Assembly: GCF_003385115.1 (NCBI RefSeq)
Contig: NZ_QUNI01000002.1
Span: forward strand, 496,001 to 560,000
From: Flavobacterium aquicola
GTDB lineage: Bacteria; Bacteroidota; Bacteroidia; Flavobacteriales; Flavobacteriaceae
Direction of reading: 5' to 3'
Length of the DNA stretch: 64,000 nucleotides
Below are positions 8,324 through 18,485 of this stretch, piece by piece; position 1 is the stretch's first letter, and every line of letters starts with the position of its first letter. Position numbers and translations under genes: made by a program. The notes beneath the pieces are model-generated. The model was not told the origin of the DNA and ran no database searches. It was given only the letters and a program-made list of their open reading frames with translations.

Positions 8324-11300
8324 TTGAAACTATTATTAAACTATTTTGCCTTATTTATTTTAGGCACGGTAACTTGTTTTTCCCAATCCCAAACTGTCTT
8401 TAAAAAGATAAATAAATCATCTGGGCTGTCTAATGGCAGAATTACCAGCATGGCGAAAGAAAAGGACGGATTTGTTTGGATCGGCACTAATAATGGATTA
8501 AACCGTTATGACGGTCTGGGTATAAAAGTATACAACAAGAGAAATAGCACCATTGGATCCAATGATATTTCGGATATTTTAATTGACAGTAAAAACAGAA
8601 TCTGGATTACGACCCTAGGGGGCGGATTGAATTATTACAATCCATTAAATGATACTTTTCAAATTTTTAAAAACAATCCCAGCAATCCAAAATCGCTGAT
8701 ATCTGACAACGTCAGCACGTTAATTGAAGACTCAAAAGGATTTATCTGGCTCGGTACCGAAAAAGGACTGTCAAGCTTTAATCCAATTACCAGACAGTTT
8801 GTTTCTTACACCAATAAATTCAACAACAATCAAACCAAAAAAAGCAACAGTATTACCAGTATTTATGAAGATAAAAATAAAAATTTGTGGATCGGGACTT
8901 TTGGTAACGGCTTATTTTTATTTGATAAAACTGAAAAAAAATTCACCCAGATTAAATCTGAAAAAATATATGTTTCTGATTTCATAAATGTTATTTCGGC
9001 TTTAAATCCTGACAAAATTCTTATAGGCACCAGCGGAAGCGGTCTGCTGTTATATGATTTGGCAACACAAAAATTCTCTGATTTTTTAAAGGATAATTTA
9101 GCTTTAAAACAAGAAATAAATATTGTCCGTTCTGTAAAAATAGACAGCAAAAACAATTTATGGATTGGTACCGATGGTAATGGCGTTTTCGAAGTAGAGT
9201 ATCCCAATTCCAATCATTCGGTAATTCACAACTATTTATACAATCCGCAATTAGAGACCTCGCTTTCCGGAAATTCAATTTATACCATAATTGATGATTC
9301 CGATTCTAATATATGGATTGGAACGGCATGGAATGGAATTAGTGTTTTGGACAAAAAAAACAGAAGCGAATTGCTGTTTAGTGATATTGTAGGTTTAAAT
9401 CCGTCGCCAGTACTTTCGATTTATAAAAAAAATAAAGAATTATATATGGGACTTGACGGCGAAGGATTAACTGTCTTTAATGCCGCATCCAACAAAACGA
9501 GATACTATAATGAAAAATATCATAATACCGCTATAAAGGGCCGTTACATTCAAAAAATTATTGAAACGACTGACGGAATGCTATGGCTGGGCACTTTCAA
9601 AAACGGACTTGTAAAATTCAATAGACAAAATGATCAGTTTGAGCAGTTCAATCATAAGTTTGGAAATAAAAGCTCTATTAGTTATGATGATGTAAGAGAT
9701 ATTATTGAGGATAAAGACCATAATTTATGGGTTGCTACTTGGGGGGGCGGTCTGAATTATTTTGATACCAAAACCGAAAAATTCATCAGCTACAGAGAAA
9801 GTGCAAATAATAACAGAACCATAAACAATGACAACCTTATTGACATGGTTCAGGATGGAGATAAAATATGGATTGCCACTTTTGGAGGCGGATTAAATGT
9901 TTTTGATACTAAGAAAAAACTGTTTCGATATTTTAAACACAAAGATTCAGATTCAACAACAATCAGTAATAATAATATCTTTTCATTATGTAAAGATTCC
10001 AAAGGCTATTTGTGGATTGGTACTGCCGGCGGAGGTATCAATCGGATGAATTTAAAAACCAATAAAATTGAACGTTTTGAAAAAAATGACAACATTAAAT
10101 ATCAAACGGTAACAGGTATTATTGAGGATGACAGCCATACCATTTGGTTTAGTACCAAACAAGGCATTATCAATTACAATTATTCGACCAAAACCTTTAA
10201 CAGTCTTCCTAAAATAACATCCGAATTTCACATCAATTCTATTTTTAAAGACGAGAAAGGATGGATTTATTTTGGCGGAATTGACGGTGTTGTAAAGCTG
10301 AATCCAAAAACAATCGAAATGAACAGTAAGCCTCCAAAAGTGAAGCTTACTAATTTTAAATTATTCAATAAAGAAGTTCCTGCTGAAAAAAATGGAATCT
10401 TAACCAGTGACATTGCATTTACAAAAGAGATTACGCTCGATCATAATCAGGATGTATTGACTTTTGAGTTTTCGGCATTGCAGTTTCCTTTTTCTAACAG
10501 CTGCGAATATGCCATTAAAATGGAAAATTTTGATGCCGACTGGCGTTTTATCGGAAAAGACAGAACAGCAACTTTCACCAATTTATCCCCCGGAAACTAC
10601 ATCTTTAAAGTAAAAAGTAAAGAAATAGGCGGGCAATGGGGAAAAGAATATGCTTCTGTAAAAATTCATATTTTAAGACCTTATTGGCTCCAATGGTGGG
10701 CTTATTTAATTTATGGAGCTGTATTGGTTTTTCTATTTTATTTATTTAGAAAATACACTATCGAATGGGAGCGTTTAAAAACTAATCTGGAGTTTGAGAG
10801 GCTGACTCACGAGAAAGACAAAGAATTATACAACCTGAAACAGCAGTTTTTTACCAATATTTCGCATGAAATCAGAACTCCTGTGACCTTAATTTTGAGT
10901 TCGATAAACCGATTGTTTGATAAAGGCGAAATGCTGGAAAGCAGACAGCTGAAATCGGCACATACCATTCGGAAAAACAGTAATTTACTGCTGCAGCTGG
11001 TCAATGAACTTTTAGATATTAAAAAATTTGAAACAAATGATGTCCATTTAAAAATTACCGAAGGCGACTTTGTTTCCTATTGCAAAGAGATTTATCTGTC
11101 GTTTTCTGAAATTGCTTCAGACAGAGGCATCGAGTATACTTTTAATTCGGAAAATCCAAAGATAGATTTGTGGTTTGACAAAAATCAATTCGAAAAAGTA
11201 CTTTATAATCTATTGACAAATGCTTTTAAATTCACTAAAAACGGCGGAACGATCAATATTGAAATAGAAACTGATGATGAAGCCGTGTATCTGATAGTGA

Positions 11301-12367
11301 AAGATACCGGCATTGGAATGTACGAAGGAAATCTAAGAGAAATATTTAATCGTTTTTACCAAATTAAAAATGCAGAAACAGATGAGAAATCAGGATTTGG
11401 TTTAGGCTTGTCTATTGCAAAAGAAATTATAGACCTTCATAAAGGTTCTATTGAAGTGAAAAGTGAAAAAGGCAAAGGAAGTATTTTTGAGGTAAGGCTG
11501 CCAAAATCGAATATTCATTTTTATGAAAATGAAATTGAAAAAACAACTCTTGTGCCAAAACAGGAATTGGATACTATTAAACATTTAAAACAAAAAACGG
11601 TAAAAAACGAAATTAAAAAAGAAACCATTTTAATTGTTGAAGATAACACAGCCATTCAGGAATCATTAAAAGAAATATTGAGTAATGAATATGTAATTCT
11701 TCAAGCTTTTAATGGTGAAGAAGGATTGAAAACTGCTTCCGAAAAATTTCCAGACTTAATTATAAGCGACGTAATGATGCCTGTAATGGACGGAATTGAA
11801 TTTGTAAAAAAATTGAAATTAAACACTTTTACAAGTCATATTCCAATTATTATTTTAACGGCAAGAACTACTATACAAAACACGATGGAAGGCTTCGAAA
11901 CAGGAGCCGATGATTATATAGCCAAACCTTATGATGAAGAATTATTAAAAGCAAGGGTCAGCAATCTGCTTAACAATCGAAAATTAATCCGTGAAAAATT
12001 TATAAGCGATAATCTTTTAAATCCAAAAGAACTTGCTATCAGTTCACCTGATCAATTATTTCTGCAGCGCCTGTATACAAGTTTAGAACCCAAGCTGGAA
12101 TCAAATGATCTAAAAGCTGAAGTAATTGCAAAAGAAATTGGGATGAGCCATTCGGTAATGTACAAAAAAATAAAAGCTTTAACCGGATTATCTTATGTAG
12201 AATTTATTCGTGATTACAGACTTTCAATCGCAAAACAGCTTATAGAAGATTTGGGCTATTCTGTTTCGGATGCCTGCTATAAAGTGGGCTATTCTGACCG
12301 CAAATATTTCAGTAAACTGTTCAAAGAGAAGTTCAAAAAGAACCCTTCCGAATTCTCAAAATCTTAA
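8324..12367 (+). CDS. Hybrid two-component system regulator (HTCS) of the galactan locus
   Basis: A 1347-residue single-protein sensor and transcription factor. Order: signal peptide (about 1-20); fourteen propeller repeats with the W-I-G-T...G-x-x-x-x-x signature (about 25-670), forming two seven-bladed periplasmic propellers; Y_Y_Y domain (about 690-780); one transmembrane helix (about 786-808); HisKA with His848 in NISHEIRTP; HATPase with LLTNAFKFT and the DTGIGM and GFGLGLS loops; receiver with Asp1149 in IISDVMMP; AraC-type helix-turn-helix domain at the C-terminus (about 1240-1347). Start is TTG at 8324, the only start that keeps the signal peptide. It should bind an oligosaccharide in the periplasm and activate the susC operon transcribed in the same direction 233 bp downstream. 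Galactan is inferred as ligand from the neighbours. Confidence 0.95.
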   Translation: MKLLLNYFALFILGTVTCFSQSQTVFKKINKSSGLSNGRITSMAKEKDGFVWIGTNNGLNRYDGLGIKVYNKRNSTIGSNDISDILIDSKNRIWITTLGGGLNYYNPLNDTFQIFKNNPSNPKSLISDNVSTLIEDSKGFIWLGTEKGLSSFNPITRQFVSYTNKFNNNQTKKSNSITSIYEDKNKNLWIGTFGNGLFLFDKTEKKFTQIKSEKIYVSDFINVISALNPDKILIGTSGSGLLLYDLATQKFSDFLKDNLALKQEINIVRSVKIDSKNNLWIGTDGNGVFEVEYPNSNHSVIHNYLYNPQLETSLSGNSIYTIIDDSDSNIWIGTAWNGISVLDKKNRSELLFSDIVGLNPSPVLSIYKKNKELYMGLDGEGLTVFNAASNKTRYYNEKYHNTAIKGRYIQKIIETTDGMLWLGTFKNGLVKFNRQNDQFEQFNHKFGNKSSISYDDVRDIIEDKDHNLWVATWGGGLNYFDTKTEKFISYRESANNNRTINNDNLIDMVQDGDKIWIATFGGGLNVFDTKKKLFRYFKHKDSDSTTISNNNIFSLCKDSKGYLWIGTAGGGINRMNLKTNKIERFEKNDNIKYQTVTGIIEDDSHTIWFSTKQGIINYNYSTKTFNSLPKITSEFHINSIFKDEKGWIYFGGIDGVVKLNPKTIEMNSKPPKVKLTNFKLFNKEVPAEKNGILTSDIAFTKEITLDHNQDVLTFEFSALQFPFSNSCEYAIKMENFDADWRFIGKDRTATFTNLSPGNYIFKVKSKEIGGQWGKEYASVKIHILRPYWLQWWAYLIYGAVLVFLFYLFRKYTIEWERLKTNLEFERLTHEKDKELYNLKQQFFTNISHEIRTPVTLILSSINRLFDKGEMLESRQLKSAHTIRKNSNLLLQLVNELLDIKKFETNDVHLKITEGDFVSYCKEIYLSFSEIASDRGIEYTFNSENPKIDLWFDKNQFEKVLYNLLTNAFKFTKNGGTINIEIETDDEAVYLIVKDTGIGMYEGNLREIFNRFYQIKNAETDEKSGFGLGLSIAKEIIDLHKGSIEVKSEKGKGSIFEVRLPKSNIHFYENEIEKTTLVPKQELDTIKHLKQKTVKNEIKKETILIVEDNTAIQESLKEILSNEYVILQAFNGEEGLKTASEKFPDLIISDVMMPVMDGIEFVKKLKLNTFTSHIPIIILTARTTIQNTMEGFETGADDYIAKPYDEELLKARVSNLLNNRKLIREKFISDNLLNPKELAISSPDQLFLQRLYTSLEPKLESNDLKAEVIAKEIGMSHSVMYKKIKALTGLSYVEFIRDYRLSIAKQLIEDLGYSVSDACYKVGYSDRKYFSKLFKEKFKKNPSEFSKS

Positions 12368-12458
12368 GCGTTTTTTTAGCTAATATGTATTTTTTTTACT
12401 TATTTTTTTTCTAATTGATTGCTATTTAATTTCCCCCTCCCAAAACAACGAATTCCTC

Positions 12459-12514
12459 ACCCCTAATCGATGAAAATGACCCCTCTGAAAAGTCACTGAA
12501 CGGAGGTATTTTCG
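12459..12514 (+). promoter_or_regulatory. Candidate HTCS operator and susC promoter
   Basis: Two direct copies of ACCCCT lie at 12459-12464 and 12479-12484, exactly 20 bp apart (two helical turns), each preceded by T one base earlier. This is the spacing expected for an AraC-type dimer. A -7-like TATTTTCG (one base off TAnnTTTG) lies at 12507-12514, 22 bp after the second copy, so the repeats cover the -33 region. Assignment to the HTCS is inferred from position. Confidence 0.5.
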
Positions 12515-12531
12515 CCTGTAAATTAATGGAT

Positions 12532-12563
12532 TCTCTATTTGTAATTATTAAAACAAATAGAGA
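12532..12563 (+). promoter_or_regulatory. Hairpin in the susC leader
   Basis: Perfect 11-bp inverted repeat TCTCTATTTGT / ACAAATAGAGA with a 10-nt loop, ending 37 bp before the susC start codon. There is no T-tract after it, so it is not a standard terminator; it could stabilise the leader or bind a regulator. Confidence 0.55.
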
Positions 12564-12600
12564 TACCCGTTAAACCAAAACTAACTTAAATATACAGTTT

Positions 12601-15579
12601 ATGATGAACCGCTATCGAAAAGGAAGGCGCTATTTTAATGTAGAACAACATTTTTTAATTGGGTTGTTTTTATTTTTATCCGTAGCAGCTTTCGGTCAAA
12701 AATTAAAAGTTTCAGGAGTTATTACAGATGCTGGAACAGGAAGTTCTCTTCCTGGAGTAAGTGTAACTCTTAAGAATTCTAACCAGGGAACTACAACGGG
12801 ATTTGATGGTAAATATCAAATCCAGGCAAATGAAAATGACATTTTGGTATTTTCTTATATGGGATATCGAAAAGTTGAAATTACAGTAAAATCAGAAACT
12901 CTTAACGTCCGTTTATTAGAAGAGAATCAAAAACTAAATGAAGTTGTTGTTATTGGTTACGGAAGTACCAAATTGAAGTCTGCAACAGCCTCAGTAACTG
13001 CTGTGATGTCAAAAGATTTTAATAAAGGAAACATTGTTACTGCAGAAAATCTTTTAACAGGACGAGTTGCTGGTTTGACCATTACAACTGGTGGTGATCC
13101 AGGTTCTGGGTCAACGATTAGAATTCGTGGAGGAGCTTCATTAGGAGCTTCAAACGATCCTTTAATCGTAATTAACGGTTTACCCGTAGATAATAATACA
13201 ATAGGAGGCTCACGTTCTGTATTGAGTTCTATTAATCCTAGTGACATCGAATCTTTTTCTGTTTTAAAAGATGCTGCAGCTACAGCTATATATGGTTCTA
13301 GAGCATCAAACGGTGTTATTATTATCACGTTAAAAAAAGGAACTAAAACCCTTTCAGCAAGCTTAGATATGAATATGGGTGTTAATACAATTACTAATAC
13401 AGTAGATGTTTTTAATGCTAACGAAATAAGAAGTTTGATAGCGGAACAAGATCCAACCTTATTACCTTTATTAGGAACAGCAAATACTGACTGGCAGAAA
13501 GAAATTTACAGAAACAGTATTTCTTCTAATTTGAATTTTTCTGTGAATGGAATGCTGTTTGACAAAGTTCCGTCAAGACTTTCTGTCGGCAGAACATTAC
13601 AGGAAGGTTTGATATTAACTTCAGGATTTGAACGCAGCAACGCTTCGATATCTTTGAATCCAAGTGTACTGGATAATCATTTAAAAATTACTGTTAATGC
13701 AAATGCTTCTTTGGAAAAAAACAGATTTAACAAAGGAGTTCAGGGAACAGCAATAACTTTTGATCCTACACAGCCTGTGTACGATGCTAACTCTCCGTTT
13801 GGAGGATACTTTCAATATTATAAAGATAATAATGACGGCGTTATCAACAAAAGTGATTTAACAGAACGTGCACCGTTGAACCCGGTAGCAGATTTGCTTC
13901 AGACCAACAGCCGAAGTGAGGTAAAAAGAATATACGGAAATGTAAAATTAGATTATACGTTCCATTTTTTACCTGAATTATCAGCAGTTTTAAATGTTGG
14001 TTTAGACAAAAGTTCAGCTGATGGTTTTTCAAGAACTTCAGACCAGAATCCGCTTTCTCAGGCTGATGGACGTATTATAGGTTCTTCAACTGAATATTCT
14101 AATGAACAGAGCAATAATTTATTAGATGGATATTTGGCTTATAAAAAAGCAATAGGAATTTTAAATTTTGATGTTACAGGCGGTTATTCGTATCAAAAGT
14201 TCACGAATAAAAGATATGCCTCTAATGAATTATTGGACGACGGTGTAGATAGTTCTCCTGTTACAAACGTAGATCCGGATTTAGTTTTAATTGGATTCTT
14301 TGGAAGAACAAACTTTTCTTTTTACGATAAATACCTTTTTACATTTTCTTATCGTAGAGACGGTACTTCCCGTTTTAGTGAAGACAACCGCTGGGGTAAT
14401 TTCCCTGCAGCAGCTTTTGCCTGGAAAATCAAGGACGATTTTTTCCCAGAATCTAAAACATTATCTAATTTAAAATTAAGAATGAGCTGGGGTGTAACTG
14501 GACAGCAGGATATTGGGCAGGCAAATTTAGATTTGTATATGTCAAGATATATCCGAGGCTTACCTACTTCTCAGTATATTTTTGGAAATACAATTACAAA
14601 TATTGGAATACCGCAGTTTAGAAATGAAAATCTAAAATGGGAGGAAACTACAACTTATAATGCCGCTATCGATTTTGGACTGTTTGACGATAGATTATCA
14701 GCTACTGTTGAAGGTTTTTACAAAGAGTCTAAAGATTTACTTGCTAATGCCGCTATTTCAGATGGTTCTAACTTTAGTAATTCGGGATTCCAGAACATTG
14801 GTGATTTCACATCAAAGGGAATTGAATTTTCTATAAATGGAGATATAATTAAAAACCCAAAAGGATTTAATTGGAATGCTAATTTCAACAGTACTTTTAT
14901 AAAAACACAAATTAATAGTCTGGCATTAGGTCAGGATCAGTTCATGGGTTCAACAGGCTCAGGTACGGGATCTACTGCACAGATACATAGAGTAGGTTAT
15001 ACTCCTTATTCTTTTTATGTGTACAAACAAATTTATAATGAAGCCGGTAAGCCAATTGAGGGAGCATATGCCGATCTGAATGGCGATAATACAATCAACA
15101 GTGATGATTTATACATTCATCATAATGGTATGCCTACAGTAAGTATGGGATTTGCATCAAATATGTCATATAAAAACCTGGACTTATCTTTTAATATGAG
15201 AGCAAATTTAGGTAATTACGTATATAATGCTGCTAATGCTTCAAGAGCACAATATAATTTACTAAGAAACAGTTCAGTAGTATCCAACATACCAACTTCA
15301 GTTTTAGATACCAATTTCCAGTCTAACGAAGCCGTATTATTATCTGATTACTACATCGAAAATGCTTCGTTTTTAAAAATGGACAATGTAACCTTTGGAT
15401 ATACATTTAAGGAAACTTTTAGTGCCCAATCCTCTATACGTTTGACTGCTGGTGTACAAAATGTATTTACTATCACCAATTACTCAGGTTTAGATCCGGA
15501 GGTATTTGAAAACGGAATCGATAATTCAATAACTCCTCGTCCTAGAACCTATCTAATAGGTGCTAATATGAAATTTTAA
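12601..15579 (+). CDS. SusC-like TonB-dependent outer-membrane transporter
   Basis: A 992-residue TonB-dependent transporter. After the signal peptide (ending near AAFGQ) comes a carboxypeptidase-regulatory-like domain (about 35-115, VSGVITDAGTGSSLPGVSV), then a TonB-box-like stretch NEVVVIGYG, the plug (about 120-240, with LLTGRVAGL and KDAAATAIYGSRASNGVI) and a 22-strand barrel ending in an aromatic residue (ANMKF). It would import oligosaccharides, most likely beta-1,4-galacto-oligosaccharides given the GH53 and GH2 genes downstream. SusD begins 11 bp after its stop. Transcription is probably driven by the promoter region at 12459-12514. A start at Met2 rather than Met1 is equally possible. 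Confidence 0.95.
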   Translation: MMNRYRKGRRYFNVEQHFLIGLFLFLSVAAFGQKLKVSGVITDAGTGSSLPGVSVTLKNSNQGTTTGFDGKYQIQANENDILVFSYMGYRKVEITVKSETLNVRLLEENQKLNEVVVIGYGSTKLKSATASVTAVMSKDFNKGNIVTAENLLTGRVAGLTITTGGDPGSGSTIRIRGGASLGASNDPLIVINGLPVDNNTIGGSRSVLSSINPSDIESFSVLKDAAATAIYGSRASNGVIIITLKKGTKTLSASLDMNMGVNTITNTVDVFNANEIRSLIAEQDPTLLPLLGTANTDWQKEIYRNSISSNLNFSVNGMLFDKVPSRLSVGRTLQEGLILTSGFERSNASISLNPSVLDNHLKITVNANASLEKNRFNKGVQGTAITFDPTQPVYDANSPFGGYFQYYKDNNDGVINKSDLTERAPLNPVADLLQTNSRSEVKRIYGNVKLDYTFHFLPELSAVLNVGLDKSSADGFSRTSDQNPLSQADGRIIGSSTEYSNEQSNNLLDGYLAYKKAIGILNFDVTGGYSYQKFTNKRYASNELLDDGVDSSPVTNVDPDLVLIGFFGRTNFSFYDKYLFTFSYRRDGTSRFSEDNRWGNFPAAAFAWKIKDDFFPESKTLSNLKLRMSWGVTGQQDIGQANLDLYMSRYIRGLPTSQYIFGNTITNIGIPQFRNENLKWEETTTYNAAIDFGLFDDRLSATVEGFYKESKDLLANAAISDGSNFSNSGFQNIGDFTSKGIEFSINGDIIKNPKGFNWNANFNSTFIKTQINSLALGQDQFMGSTGSGTGSTAQIHRVGYTPYSFYVYKQIYNEAGKPIEGAYADLNGDNTINSDDLYIHHNGMPTVSMGFASNMSYKNLDLSFNMRANLGNYVYNAANASRAQYNLLRNSSVVSNIPTSVLDTNFQSNEAVLLSDYYIENASFLKMDNVTFGYTFKETFSAQSSIRLTAGVQNVFTITNYSGLDPEVFENGIDNSITPRPRTYLIGANMKF

Positions 15580-15590
15580 AAAGAAACAGT

Positions 15591-17189
15591 ATGAAGAATA
15601 TATTAAAACATAAAGTAATTTACATCTTAGGGACTGTATTAGTATTGACTGGCTGTACAAATGATCTTAATATTGACATTGAGGATCCTAATGTATTACT
15701 GGTAGAAAACTTTTATTCTACGCCTGAATCTTATAAACAAGGTTTAGCGGGTGTTTATGGTAATTTAACTTTAACAGGGGCTACGGGGCCGGGAAGTTCT
15801 AACATTTCTGGTCTTGACGCAGGAACAAGCCAATATGGAAGAGGTTTTTGGAACATGCAGGAATTAACTACAGACGAAGTTAAATGGTCATGGGAAAATG
15901 ATCCGGGATTAAAAGGATTAAATAATAATACATGGACATCTGACAATGTAATCATCCGTGGTTTTTTTGGAAGATGTATGACACAGGTAGCTTTTGCTAA
16001 CGAATATCTTAGACAAACAACAGATGCTAAATTAGACAGCCGTGGTGTAAGTACTGAATTACGCAGTGAAATTAAAACCTACAGAGCCGAAGCCCGTTTT
16101 TTAAGAGCATTAGCTTATTATCATTTAATGGATTTATTTGGTAAAGCAGGATTTGTTACAGAAAATGACCCTGTTGGAGCTTATCAATCGCCACAATACG
16201 ATCGCAAACAATTATTTGCTTTTGTAGAATCTGAATTAAACGCAATTTTGCCGGACTTAAAAGATGCCCGTCAGAATGAATATGCCAGAGCAGATAAAGC
16301 TGCTGCATGGATGGTACTAGCCAAAATTTATTTGAATGCAGAAGTTTTTATCGGTGAGAAAAAATACGATGAGTGTCTTACTAATTGTAAAAATATAATT
16401 GATGCAGGATATACTTTATCTCCGGTATATGCCAATAACTTTAATGCTGATAATAATAGTAACTCAGCCAAAAACGAAATCATATTCCCTATTGTTTCTG
16501 ATGGTGTAGTAACGCAAAATTATGGTCCAACTACGGTATTAATTAATGCGCAGGTAGGAAGTTTAGAAAAAAATGCTGCCGATTTTAGTGTTCCAGGATG
16601 GGCTGGAGGATTGAGAGTTACCAAACAATTCTCAGAAACTATGCTAAACGGAAACTATGACAATGATGACAGAAATACTATCATCAGCAAAGACAGAACC
16701 ATAGAAATGTTGGATATGAACAATTATGGAACTGGGTATATTACTGCAAAATGGTCTAATAAAACATCTACAGGATTAAATGAATTTGTAAGAGAAATGG
16801 TTGATACAGACTTCCCAATGTTTAGATTAGCCGATGTTTATTTAATGTATGGTGAAGCTGTCCTTAGAGGAGCTTCCGGAGGTTCATTAACTACTGCAAG
16901 AGACTATTTTAATCTATTGCGCGCCAGAGCAAACAATACGAATATGATTGTAACAGCCGACCTTAATCTTGATTTGATTCTTAACGAGAGAATGGTAGAA
17001 TTATATGGTGAAGCTCACAGAAGACAGGATTTAATCCGTTTTGGAAAATTCACCGGAGGTGTTTACAACTGGTCTTGGAAAGGAAACGTGGTAAGTGGTA
17101 TTGGTATTAACGATAAATATAAATTATTCCCAATTCCTAAAGCAAGTATAGCTGCCAATCCAAATCTTATACAAAACACAGGTTACTAA
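15591..17189 (+). CDS. SusD-like surface glycan-binding lipoprotein
   Basis: A 532-residue lipoprotein (LVLTGC, Cys22) that forms the lid of the SusC transporter. SusD features: the TPR-like helices AEARFLRALAYYHLMDLFG, the RAR segment FNLLRARANN, the conserved ILNERMVELYGEAHRRQDLIRFGKF, and the usual end LFPIPKASIAANPNLIQNTGY. It follows SusC by 11 bp, so the two are surely co-transcribed. The ligand cannot be read from the sequence; beta-1,4-galactan is inferred from the operon. Confidence 0.95.
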   Translation: MKNILKHKVIYILGTVLVLTGCTNDLNIDIEDPNVLLVENFYSTPESYKQGLAGVYGNLTLTGATGPGSSNISGLDAGTSQYGRGFWNMQELTTDEVKWSWENDPGLKGLNNNTWTSDNVIIRGFFGRCMTQVAFANEYLRQTTDAKLDSRGVSTELRSEIKTYRAEARFLRALAYYHLMDLFGKAGFVTENDPVGAYQSPQYDRKQLFAFVESELNAILPDLKDARQNEYARADKAAAWMVLAKIYLNAEVFIGEKKYDECLTNCKNIIDAGYTLSPVYANNFNADNNSNSAKNEIIFPIVSDGVVTQNYGPTTVLINAQVGSLEKNAADFSVPGWAGGLRVTKQFSETMLNGNYDNDDRNTIISKDRTIEMLDMNNYGTGYITAKWSNKTSTGLNEFVREMVDTDFPMFRLADVYLMYGEAVLRGASGGSLTTARDYFNLLRARANNTNMIVTADLNLDLILNERMVELYGEAHRRQDLIRFGKFTGGVYNWSWKGNVVSGIGINDKYKLFPIPKASIAANPNLIQNTGY

Positions 17190-17221
17190 AAAAATATAGA
17201 TAAAAATAAAATATAGATACA

Positions 17222-18370
17222 ATGAAAAAAATAATCTTACTATTTATAGCATTTATAACACTACTAAGTTTTAATGCTTGTTCTGACGATAATTCTCCTG
17301 TTTTTGTTGCGACACCCGATGCTGATGGTATTGCGTTTACCAATTCTTTTGCAGCTAACTATTTAATCGCACCAGCTACAAAAGCAAACATAGCTGATAG
17401 ATTTATGTGGGAAGCAGCAGATTTTGGAGTGGCGACAAATATTACTTATGAGCTTCAGGGAGCTATTACCTCCGATTTTGCAAACTTTAAAGTGGTAGGA
17501 ACTACCACCGAAACTAACATTGCAGTTACTGTTGATAATTTATTAAGCTTTGCTAAAGATTTAGGTCTTGATGGTGATCCTGCAACAACTAATACAGATG
17601 GTTCTGCAAATAACAAAGGGCAGGTATATTTCAGATTGAAAGCAACTGCCGGAACACAAGGTGCAAATGAAACATTATCTGAAATACAGGTTATTTCTAT
17701 CGAATGGATTGAAACAGCAGCGACTGGAACAGCTTGTCCTTCTCTTTATGCCGTTGGAAATGCTTTGACAGATATCGCTTGGAATTTTAAACCAGAAGGT
17801 GAAATGAAATGTGATAATAATGTTTTACAATTTAAAGCAAAATTTACTACTGGAAACTTTAGATTTTTCCAAGAATCAGGAAACTGGTCATCAGCTTTAG
17901 GTTTTTCACATTATAAAGAAGAAGGTTATACTATCGATGCAAACTTAGAAGATGCTTCAGACAATGACAGCAACTTTAAATTCGTGGGAACTCCTGGAAT
18001 TTACACTCTTACAATTGATAATACTAATAAAACAATTGTAATGACAGCTTCTACCAACCTTTGGGCTGTAGGAGGAGCAGTACCAGGCGGATGGGGATTT
18101 AATACTGCTAGTACAGTTGAGTTCATAGAAACTACACCAAACATTTGGTCAGCACCTATTATTTTGTCAAATGATGTTTTCAGATTTTTCCATATCTTTA
18201 ATACATGGGATAAGGAAAATAACTTTGCTTCTTACGAAGAGGCAGGTTATACAATCGACCCTAATTTTGTTAATGACGGAAGCGATGATGCTAATTTTAA
18301 ATTTACTGGTACTCCAGGAGCATATAAATTAACTATAAATGCAATTGACAAAACAATAACATTAGAATAA
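17222..18370 (+). CDS. SusE/SusF-like outer-membrane glycan-binding lipoprotein
   Basis: A 382-residue lipoprotein (FNAC, Cys20) followed by the acidic SDDNS, consistent with surface export. Residues about 25-170 form the SusE N-terminal domain. Two related modules of about 100 residues follow (about 175-280 and 281-382), each with L(Y/W)AVG, an FRFF core, (G)YTID and NFKF-GTPG-Y-LTI; they correspond to the starch-binding-like beta-sandwich repeats of SusE/F. It occupies the usual third position after SusC and SusD (32 bp after the SusD stop), and I read it as the surface glycan-binding protein of the locus. The ligand is inferred from context. Confidence 0.87.
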   Translation: MKKIILLFIAFITLLSFNACSDDNSPVFVATPDADGIAFTNSFAANYLIAPATKANIADRFMWEAADFGVATNITYELQGAITSDFANFKVVGTTTETNIAVTVDNLLSFAKDLGLDGDPATTNTDGSANNKGQVYFRLKATAGTQGANETLSEIQVISIEWIETAATGTACPSLYAVGNALTDIAWNFKPEGEMKCDNNVLQFKAKFTTGNFRFFQESGNWSSALGFSHYKEEGYTIDANLEDASDNDSNFKFVGTPGIYTLTIDNTNKTIVMTASTNLWAVGGAVPGGWGFNTASTVEFIETTPNIWSAPIILSNDVFRFFHIFNTWDKENNFASYEEAGYTIDPNFVNDGSDDANFKFTGTPGAYKLTINAIDKTITLE

Positions 18371-18387
18371 ATTTAAAAATGTTATAA

Positions 18388-18451
18388 AATGAGCATAGTC
18401 TAAAATTGGCAAGTTGAAAATCATCAAATACCAATAGCGGCTATGCTCATT
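18388..18451 (+). promoter_or_regulatory. Long hairpin between the SusE-like and GH53 genes
   Basis: AATGAGCATAG (18388-18398) pairs perfectly with CTATGCTCATT (18441-18451); inside the loop ATTGG (18406-18410) can pair with CCAAT (18431-18435). No T-tract follows, so it may be a processing or partial attenuation structure separating the transport genes from the enzyme genes. Confidence 0.5.
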
Positions 18452-18485
18452 GCATATTCAAATAAAAACAAAATAGTATCAATAG

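Noticed and set aside
12957..13328. 123-codon - strand frame inside susC
   Set aside because: An antisense shadow of the conserved plug region of SusC.
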